A stretch of DNA of 13,070 nucleotides, taken from CAWBRT01 sp050015355 (GTDB lineage: Bacteria; Acidobacteriota; Terriglobia; Terriglobales; Acidobacteriaceae). Made by a program: the position numbers and the translations under genes. Positions 5,542 to 10,795 of the stretch are shown here, one piece after another. The stretch is taken from positions 1 through 13,070 of the forward strand of contig JBEKBO010000127.1 of NCBI GenBank assembly GCA_050015355.1. The letters run 5' to 3'. How positions within the stretch are numbered: the stretch's first letter is position 1; each line of letters opens with the position of its first letter. The notes beneath the pieces are model-generated. The model had not been told where the DNA came from. It searched no databases and was given only the letters and a program-made list of their open reading frames with translations.

Positions 5542-7560
5542 TCACTCCAGCCCGGAGCTGCGGGTTTCCATCAGCCGTTTCACCCGGGCGACAAAGTCGG
5601 CGGTCGCCGCCGAGCCCTCCGCCTTGTCCTGGCCGCGCACGCGCACGTTGACCTGTCCGCTCTCCTGCTCCTTGTCGCCGACCACCAGAATGAACGGAAC
5701 CTTTTGCATGGCGTGCTCGCGGATTTTGGCGTTCATCTTCTCGTTGCGTGCGTCGACCTCCACCCGCGCGCCGATCGTTTTCAGCTCCGCGCGCACCTTG
5801 TTGGCGTAGTCGACGTGGCGCTCGGCGATGGGCACGATCTCCACCTGCGTCGGCGAGAGCCACAGCGGGAAGGCGCCGGCATAGTGCTCGATGAGCACGC
5901 CGAAGAAACGCTCGACCGAGCCGTAGAGCGCGCGATGCACCATCAGCGGCTGATGGCGCTGCCCATCCTCGCCCACGTATTCCAGTTCGAAGCGCTGCGG
6001 CAGGTTGAAGTCGAACTGCACCGTCGAAAGCTGCCAGAGCCGCCCGATGGCGTCCACCAGCTTGATATCGATCTTAGGCCCGTAGAATGCGGCTTCGCCG
6101 GGAATGAACTTATAGGGAATACCGCGCTCGCTGAGCACCTTCTTCAGCAAGTTCTGCGCCATTTCCCACAGCTCCTCGCTACCCACGAAATGGCTGCGGT
6201 CGTTGGGGTCCCAGCCGGAGAGCTCAACCTGGAACTCGGTGAACCCATAAGCATCGAGCACGGCCTTGGCAAAATCGATGCAGCCGATGACCTCGCCTTC
6301 AATCTGCTGCGGCGTGCAGAAGATGTGCGCGTCATCCTGGGTAAAGCCGCGGACGCGTAGCAGGCCGTGCATCACGCCCGAGCGTTCGTAGCGGTAGACC
6401 GTGCCAAGCTCGCCCAGGCGGACCGGCAGGTCGCGGTAAGAGCGAAGCTGATCCTTGTAAATGAGGATGTGGAACGGGCAATTCATGGGCTTCATGCGGT
6501 ATTCCGCATCGTCCAGCTCAATCGGGGTGAACATGTTTTCGGCGTAGAAGCCCTCGTGCCCCGAGGTCTGCCAGAGCTGGCGGCGTGCCACGTGCGGCGT
6601 GTGCACCAGCGAGTAGCCCCGCTTCAAGTACTCCTCGCGCATCCAGTCTTCCATCTCCTTGCGAATGATGCCGCCCTTGGGATGCCAGAAGATGAGTCCC
6701 GGTCCGGCGAGTTCCTGGATGGAGAACAGGTCGAGCTGCTTGCCGAGCACGCGATGGTCGCGCCGCTTGGCTTCCTCCTGCTTGTGCATGTACTCGTCAA
6801 GATCCTTCTTGCTGAAGAAAGAAGTCCCGTAGATGCGCTGCAGTTGCGGATTCTCTTCCTTGCCGAGCCAGTAGGCGCCGGCGATGTTCAGCAACTTGAA
6901 GGCCTTGATCTTGCCGGTCGAGGGTATGTGCGGGCCGCGGCAGAAGTCGACAAACTTGCCGGTCTTGTAAAGCGAAATTTTCTCGTCGGGCTGGGTGAAT
7001 TCTTCGATGAAGTGGCACTTCATGAAGTCGCCCTCGGCCTTGAAGCGAGTCAGCCCCTCTTCGCGCGGCAGAAACTCGCGCGCGTAGGGCTCGTTGCGCT
7101 GCACGATCTCCTGCATCTTCTTTTCGATCTTCTCCAGATCCTCGGGCGTAAAGGGCGTGGGGCGATAGAAGTCGTAAAAGAAACCACTCTCGGTCGCCGG
7201 CCCGTGCCCGAGCTTGGTCTCGGGGAAAAGTTCAAGCACGGCGGCAGCCATCAGGTGCGCCGAGGAGTGCCGGTACACCTGGAGCGCCTCGGGATCGCGA
7301 TCGGTGAGCAGGCGCAGGCGGGTGTCGCGCTCCAGAGGTTTAGTCAGATCGGTCAGATCGCCATCACCATTGCCCGGCTTGGGGTCCCCGACAGAGGCCG
7401 TTTTTGCCTCTAGTGGGGCGGGGTCGAGCGGCGCGGTCCTGGCGACCAGCGCGGCGTCGGCCAGCCGCGGCGAAATCGAACGGGCGATCTCCAACGGAGT
7501 GGTGCCCTTGGGAACTTGCTGAACACTGCCATCGGGTAGCTGAACTTTGATGTCGGACAT
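5542..7560 (-). CDS. thrS: Threonyl-tRNA synthetase
   Basis: A 672-residue cytoplasmic class II synthetase that charges tRNA-Thr. The TGS domain spans residues 1-90. The editing domain has H98 and H102 (HSSAH) plus C207 and H211 (CRGPH), the set that clears mischarged Ser-tRNA. The catalytic core has motif 2 around RYERSGVMHG (391-399) and RGFTQDD (404-410), zinc ligands C361 (MNCPFH), H412 (DDAHIF) and H542 (VHRALYG), and motif 3 HRALYGSVERFFGVLIEHY. The C-terminal anticodon-binding domain begins near LSPTQVEIVPI. All editing residues are shifted about +25 from E. coli numbering because of an Ala/Pro/Gly-rich insert in the TGS domain (about 43-67), part of which is a palindromic DNA element. 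A promoter and two leader hairpins lie upstream. The ATG has only GGAG twelve bases ahead, partly inside a hairpin. Confidence 0.97.
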   Translation of the reverse strand: MSDIKVQLPDGSVQQVPKGTTPLEIARSISPRLADAALVARTAPLDPAPLEAKTASVGDPKPGNGDGDLTDLTKPLERDTRLRLLTDRDPEALQVYRHSSAHLMAAAVLELFPETKLGHGPATESGFFYDFYRPTPFTPEDLEKIEKKMQEIVQRNEPYAREFLPREEGLTRFKAEGDFMKCHFIEEFTQPDEKISLYKTGKFVDFCRGPHIPSTGKIKAFKLLNIAGAYWLGKEENPQLQRIYGTSFFSKKDLDEYMHKQEEAKRRDHRVLGKQLDLFSIQELAGPGLIFWHPKGGIIRKEMEDWMREEYLKRGYSLVHTPHVARRQLWQTSGHEGFYAENMFTPIELDDAEYRMKPMNCPFHILIYKDQLRSYRDLPVRLGELGTVYRYERSGVMHGLLRVRGFTQDDAHIFCTPQQIEGEVIGCIDFAKAVLDAYGFTEFQVELSGWDPNDRSHFVGSEELWEMAQNLLKKVLSERGIPYKFIPGEAAFYGPKIDIKLVDAIGRLWQLSTVQFDFNLPQRFELEYVGEDGQRHQPLMVHRALYGSVERFFGVLIEHYAGAFPLWLSPTQVEIVPIAERHVDYANKVRAELKTIGARVEVDARNEKMNAKIREHAMQKVPFILVVGDKEQESGQVNVRVRGQDKAEGSAATADFVARVKRLMETRSSGLE
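7381..7419 (-). repeat. 39-nt palindromic element inserted in thrS
   Basis: On the coding strand the element runs GCCCCA, CT, stem AGAGGC (7411-7406), loop AAAAACG, stem GCCTCT (7398-7393), GT, CGGGGACCCC. The outer CCCC and GGGG can also pair. It is read as AP, eight residues, GDP (residues 48-60 of ThrRS). The copy in tilS has the same length, ends and phase. The insert lies at a turn of the TGS domain, where E. coli ThrRS is about 25 residues shorter. Confidence 0.65.
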
Positions 7561-7574
7561 AGTGATATTTGGCT

Positions 7575-7647
7575 CCGGCCGCTTCTTCCCAACAAGCGCC
7601 GGATTTGCGCTGGCTGGGGCTGGGTCGCGCCTACAATGCGCGATCCA
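7575..7647 (-). promoter_or_regulatory. thrS leader: two hairpins, one with a tRNA-Thr-like anticodon loop
   Basis: Read leftward, hairpin 1 (7647-7621) has stem TGG-A-TCGCGC with GCGCGA-C-CCA (nine pairs, one A/C mismatch) and a seven-base loop AUUGUAG. Placed on tRNA loop positions 32-38 this gives U33, anticodon UGU and A37, a threonine anticodon loop. An 18-base linker follows. Hairpin 2 (7602-7575) has CCGGCGCTT with AAGCG-G-CCGG (nine pairs, one bulged G), and its 3' foot overlaps the GGAG of the ribosome binding site. E. coli thrS is autorepressed through leader arms that mimic the tRNA-Thr anticodon arm. The same role here is inference. Confidence 0.45.
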
Positions 7648-7670
7648 GGGAAATCTAAATAGAAAGATTG

Positions 7671-7699
7671 AGTTTAAAGACTGCGGCGGGGAGGGTCAA
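7671..7699 (-). promoter_or_regulatory. Sigma70-type promoter of thrS
   Basis: Minus-strand TTGACC (7699-7694, five of six) and TAAACT (7676-7671, four of six) are separated by 17 bases. Transcription would start near 7664, giving a leader of about 100 bases that contains both hairpins. Confidence 0.5.
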
Positions 7700-7751
7700 A
7701 CGCTAGTGTGGTGTCTCGGAATACTTGCATAATAGAAAACCTCTCGCGAGT

Positions 7752-7912
7752 GTCATCCTGAGCGTACTGAAACAGGCTCTGTACTGTCATGCTGAGCGCA
7801 GCGAAGCATCCCAGGAAACTGTCTCAACCCACGCCGCACCGAGCTTTTTGACAAAATCCTTCGACCGCGCCTCAGCCCCGCGCCGTGCTGGGATTCTTCA
7901 CTTCGCTCAGAA
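7752..7912. repeat. Dispersed GTCATCCTGAGCG-type repeats
   Basis: Within the 560-bp spacer between thrS and the small membrane gene there are three units of one repeat family: GTCATCCTGAGCG (7752-7764), a longer unit beginning GTCATGCTGAGCGCAGCGAA (7786-7810), and an inverted unit containing TTCACTTCGCTCAGAA (7897-7912). The inverted pair encloses about 80 bases. A related unit lies at 4536-4555. This pattern resembles intergenic repeats I associate with acidobacterial genomes. No gene is seen in this stretch. Confidence 0.65.
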
Positions 7913-7931
7913 GTTGGTGGCTTTATTGGAC

Positions 7932-8059
7932 GGTGCCCCACATCTGCCGCAGTTAGCAGATGTGGGACTTGGACCCAGTCGAACTACCCCACGTTAGCCC
8001 AGTCACCCCAGCGAGCCGAGCCTCGCCGGGGGCCCCGACGCGGGCGAACGTGGGGCACC
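7932..8059. repeat. Nested composite palindrome with GGTGCCCCAC ends
   Basis: The outer arms GGTGCCCCAC (7932-7941) and GTGGGGCACC (8050-8059) are perfect inverses. Inside, CCCACATCTGC (7937-7947) pairs with GCAGATGTGGG (7956-7966), and CCCCACGTT-A-GCCC (7987-8000) pairs with GGGC-G-AACGTGGGG (8042-8055). The latter encloses a smaller hairpin (8005-8036). The shared end motif suggests two copies of a mobile palindromic repeat joined or inserted one into another. Confidence 0.65.
8005..8036 (+). repeat. 32-nt relative of the thrS/tilS palindromic element
   Basis: ACCCCA (8005-8010), stem GCGAG with CTCGC around CCGAGC, then CGGGGGCCCC (8027-8036). It has the same order of parts as the 39-nt elements in thrS and tilS (nCCCCA, variable stem-loop, CGGGGnCCCC) but a shorter stem, and it is noncoding. 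The 20 bases around CGCCGGGG also match the tilS copy and its right flank with two differences. Confidence 0.55.
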
Positions 8060-8121
8060 AAGCAGAAAAATTCGTCAATAAAGCCCAGAGCGGCGCGGAG
8101 TGGGACGGTTTCCAGGCCGCG

Positions 8122-8463
8122 TCATCTTTGCGGATCAGTATCACCGCCGTCGACGGGCTTGTTTGTTCGGGCGCTCACCGCGTCTTTGACTCCGCGAAAA
8201 ACATTCCACGCCAAGGCGCACGAGCCGCTCGCCAGCGCCAGAGGAGCCGCCACATGGCGGTAGGCATTCGCCATGTCGGGTTGCACATGATGGACGGCTG
8301 CCAGCACAACGGTGGCGATGATTCCCAACAGCAGGCCAACGCCCATGCCCAGCGCGGTAAACAGTATTGTGAACAGCACGGTCCGAAACGAGACCATGAT
8401 GAACCGCACGTACCATTTTGGACCAGGATGAACCGGCGCACGATTTTCCACTCGAAGTGCCAT
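8122..8463 (-). CDS. Small two-helix membrane protein, unknown function
   Basis: 113 residues if started at the ATG at 8463. A short polar N-terminus (MALRVENRAP, PGPKWYVRF) leads into a long glycine-rich hydrophobic helix (about 25-58, including TALGMGVGLLLGIIATVV). A loop and a second hydrophobic segment follow (about 70-88), then a basic/acidic soluble tail ending DTDPQR. I do not recognise a named family; it looks like an inner-membrane protein of unknown role. The same frame could start at 8598, adding 45 residues, but that would cross the divergent tilS start and both candidate promoters. A TAAAAT box ten bases before 8463 suggests a nearly leaderless message from the shorter start. No Shine-Dalgarno is seen. 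Confidence 0.6.
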   Translation of the reverse strand: MALRVENRAPVHPGPKWYVRFIMVSFRTVLFTILFTALGMGVGLLLGIIATVVLAAVHHVQPDMANAYRHVAAPLALASGSCALAWNVFRGVKDAVSARTNKPVDGGDTDPQR

Positions 8464-8473
8464 ACTGAACACG

Positions 8474-8504
8474 ATTTTAGACCAGATTCGTTGAAGGTAG
8501 TCGA
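8474..8504 (-). promoter_or_regulatory. Candidate promoter of the small membrane gene
   Basis: Minus-strand TCGACT (8504-8499, four of six) and TAAAAT (8479-8474, five of six), with a long 19-base spacer. The start point would fall two or three bases before the ATG at 8463, a near-leaderless transcript. Confidence 0.3.
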
Positions 8505-8532
8505 GGACAGTTCCAAACCCGGCGGCGATAAT
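8504..8532 (+). promoter_or_regulatory. Candidate promoter of tilS-hpt
   Basis: AGGACA (8504-8509, four of six) and GATAAT (8527-8532, five of six), 17 bases apart. The predicted start lies near 8540, about 57 bases before tilS. It partly overlaps the divergent promoter, so the two directions may compete. Confidence 0.35.
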
Positions 8533-8596
8533 TAGCGGCAACCGACTGTGGAATTGCTCGAGCGCTTGTTCGCTTGACGGCGAGGATCGATTTACC

Positions 8597-10045
8597 ATGG
8601 AGGACGTGCTGAAAAGCGTTCAGGCTTTCATCGCCAGCCATGACCTGCTCCGAGCCGGCGAGCGCGTGGCGGTGGCCGTATCCGGCGGGGCCGATTCCGT
8701 CGCTCTGCTGCGTCTGCTGCTGGAGCTGCGGCAGGAACTGGGAATCGTGCTCTCGGTAGCGCACCTCAACCACCAGCTACGCGGCGCCGATGCCGAGCGG
8801 GACGCCGCGTTCGTGGCCGAGTTGGCGCAGCGGCACGGACTGGAATTTCACTTGGCCGTACACGACGTCCGCACCTATGCGGTCGCGCACAAGCTCAGCC
8901 TGGAAGCAGCGGGGCGACGGCTGCGCTACGCGTTTTTCTCCGCCCTGGTCGAAGAGCGCAAGGTAGACAAGGTCGCCACGGCGCACACCCTCGACGACCA
9001 GGCGGAAACCGTGCTGCTCAAGCTTCTGCGTGGAAGCTGGCTGCGCGGCCTGGCGGGCATTCATCCGCGCCTGCGCACCGCGGACGGCCGGGTTTGGGTG
9101 GTTCGTCCGCTGCTCGGTACGGCACGGCGCGAGGTCGAGGCTTATCTGCACCGGCTCGCGCAGCCGTGGCGCGAGGACCTCTCGAACCAGGATCGCCGCT
9201 TCCGGCGAAACCGTGTGCGGCAGCTTTTGCCGCTGCTTGAGGCCGAACACAATCCGGGGGTTCGCCTAGCGCTGGCGCAAATCGCCGATTTGGCACAAGC
9301 CGAAGAAAGCTACTGGGCGAAGAAGGTTGCGGAGATTGCTCCGGGACTTATCTCGCACTCTGCCCCAACACGCGCGACTCCGGCGCGCGCCGGGGACCCC
9401 GGCGCGGAATCGGTGACCGTTGATTCGGACCGGCTCGCCGCTCAGCCGCTCGCGCTGCAACGAAGGCTGCTCCGCTTCGCCGGGGAGCAGGTGCAACTCA
9501 AACTCGGCTTCGAGGAAGTGGAGCGGTTGCGCCTGCTGCTGGCCGCCCATGGCGGAGCCCGCTGCGAGCTGCCGGCGGGTTGGGAGGCGCAAAAGCAGCG
9601 TAGCCGGACTGAGTCGAGCTTGCGAATTTCCCGTCCCGGCACGGGCTCCGGTGATGACCACTCAGCTTACGAATACCGGCTTCGGGTGCCGGGAGAGCTA
9701 CCAGTCCCGGAGTCACGTCGGCTCATCAGGGTCTCCTTGGTGCAGGTTGCCGAAGGCCACGCCGTGGCAAACCTGCTGGACCCGAAACGGATTGAGACAG
9801 AGCTTACGGTCAGGAATTGGCGCCCCGGCGACCGCTACCATCCCTTGGGCGACGAGCGGGAAAAGAAGGTAAAGGTATACTTTCAGCAATATCGAATTCC
9901 GCCCGAGAAGCGCACCATGTGGCCACTGGTCTTCAGTAACCAGCAATTGATCTGGGCGCTCGGAATGCCTGTTGCCTCTGCCTTCGCCTTCCGGGAGAAT
10001 ACAGGTTTGGCCTTGCAGATCGAAGGCAGGCCTTTTTCTGTTTAG
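8597..10045 (+). CDS. tilS: tRNA(Ile)-lysidine synthetase
   Basis: A 482-residue cytoplasmic N-type ATP pyrophosphatase. It attaches lysine to C34 of tRNA-Ile(CAU), switching it from AUG to AUA decoding. The PP-loop SGGADS is at 29-34, and the signatures AHLNHQLRG (55-63) and TAHTLDDQAETVLL (128-141) are intact. The C-terminal domain carries VRNWRPGDRYHPLG and the KKVKVYFQQYRIPPEKR pattern. Between the catalytic half and the substrate-binding region, residues 256-268 (APT...GDP) are encoded by a 39-nt palindromic element. A GAGGA lies about ten bases before the ATG. hpt follows after 32 bp and is probably cotranscribed. The length is at the upper end for TilS. Confidence 0.95.
   Translation: MEDVLKSVQAFIASHDLLRAGERVAVAVSGGADSVALLRLLLELRQELGIVLSVAHLNHQLRGADAERDAAFVAELAQRHGLEFHLAVHDVRTYAVAHKLSLEAAGRRLRYAFFSALVEERKVDKVATAHTLDDQAETVLLKLLRGSWLRGLAGIHPRLRTADGRVWVVRPLLGTARREVEAYLHRLAQPWREDLSNQDRRFRRNRVRQLLPLLEAEHNPGVRLALAQIADLAQAEESYWAKKVAEIAPGLISHSAPTRATPARAGDPGAESVTVDSDRLAAQPLALQRRLLRFAGEQVQLKLGFEEVERLRLLLAAHGGARCELPAGWEAQKQRSRTESSLRISRPGTGSGDDHSAYEYRLRVPGELPVPESRRLIRVSLVQVAEGHAVANLLDPKRIETELTVRNWRPGDRYHPLGDEREKKVKVYFQQYRIPPEKRTMWPLVFSNQQLIWALGMPVASAFAFRENTGLALQIEGRPFSV
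9362..9400 (+). repeat. 39-nt palindromic element inserted in tilS
   Basis: GCCCCA (9362-9367), ACA, stem CGCGCG (9371-9376), seven-base loop ACTCCGG, stem CGCGCG (9384-9389), C, CGGGGACCCC (9391-9400). It has the same length, stem size, loop size, ends and reading phase as the thrS copy. It is read as APTRATPARAGDP at TilS residues 256-268, in the linker after the catalytic domain. It also contains a 14-base perfect palindrome at 9380-9393. Confidence 0.65.
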
Positions 10046-10077
10046 AGCTGGATTTCATCGTTGCGCGTGGAGAGTGG

Positions 10078-10659
10078 ATGCCGGAAATCGTTCATAACGA
10101 CGTGAAGTACCAAGTGAAGATCGTAGCAACCGCAGAGCAGATCCAAAAGCGGGTGCGGGAGTTGGCACGACAGATTTCCGACGATTTTCGCGGCGAACTC
10201 ATCTATGCCATTGCCGTTCTGGAAGATGGCTTCATGTTCATGTCGGATCTGGTGCGAGCCCTCGAGGGAGAGGTGGTCTGCCAGTTCCTCAAACCCTACG
10301 TGAAGGAGCAACCGCGCGCAGGTGGTTCCACGCTTGAGATTCTCTTCCGCCCCGAGCTGGAGGTAACCGGCAAGCACGTCCTGTTGGTACAGGGTGTGCT
10401 GCAAACCGGTATCACCAGCGACTTCCTCATTCGCCACATAAGTTCCTGCGGCGCCGCCTCGGTTCGCATCGCCACTTTCATTGATCGCAGCTCGGACCGG
10501 CGCATCTTGTTACGTGCCGATTACTCCGGATTCCTGCTGGATAATTGCTATGTAGTGGGTTACGGGTTGGGGTTCCCGGATTTTGGCCGGAATCTGCCAT
10601 ACCTTGCCATTGTGGAGGGCCAAGCCCCTCCCCTCTCCCGGAGTATGAGCAACTTTTGA
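10078..10659 (+). CDS. hpt: Hypoxanthine phosphoribosyltransferase-like protein, degenerate active site
   Basis: 193 residues with the fold pattern of purine-salvage HPRT: AIAVLEDGFMFMSDLVRAL (45-62), the PRPP-loop region VLLVQGVLQTGIT (101-113), ATFIDRSSDRRI (132-143) and the C-terminal YVVGYGLGFPDFGRNLPYL (158-176). Active enzymes read VEDIIDTG at the PRPP loop; here E, D and the catalytic D are Q105, G106 and Q109. The Lys of the usual VLKG loop is replaced by E49, and the Asp after VGYGL by G165. The overall frame is intact and GGAG lies five bases before the ATG, so this is not simple decay. It probably lost salvage activity and kept a binding or regulatory role. It sits between tilS and ftsH, as in Bacillus. 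Confidence 0.85.
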   Translation: MPEIVHNDVKYQVKIVATAEQIQKRVRELARQISDDFRGELIYAIAVLEDGFMFMSDLVRALEGEVVCQFLKPYVKEQPRAGGSTLEILFRPELEVTGKHVLLVQGVLQTGITSDFLIRHISSCGAASVRIATFIDRSSDRRILLRADYSGFLLDNCYVVGYGLGFPDFGRNLPYLAIVEGQAPPLSRSMSNF

Positions 10660-10795
10660 AGACGAAAGCGAGTACAATTCACAGACGGGGGGCTAAAATC
10701 CTAAGTCCGTGCGGTCTCGATTGCATCTAATTTGCTGGCGAGGCTGTACGTTACGTAGGTTTCGTGTGCGTGTGCCCTGATCCGAGGAGCTTGCT
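10660..10795 (+). promoter_or_regulatory. ftsH upstream region with possible -10 boxes
   Basis: The 136-base gap after hpt contains TACAAT (10673-10678) and TAAAAT (10694-10699), both good -10 matches, but neither has a convincing -35 at 16-18 bases. ftsH could have its own promoter here or be read from tilS. GAGGAG (10784-10789) is the ftsH ribosome binding site. No terminator is seen after hpt. Confidence 0.3.

Noticed and set aside
5416..7413. Long rightward open frames (314 and 348 codons) opposite thrS
   Set aside because: They are antisense to an intact, motif-complete thrS and arise from GC-rich codon bias. Their products are His/Arg/Leu-rich without family motifs.
7561..7700. T-box riboswitch in the thrS leader
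   Set aside because: No T-box sequence, specifier bulge or terminator/antiterminator pair is visible; the two-hairpin mimic model fits better.
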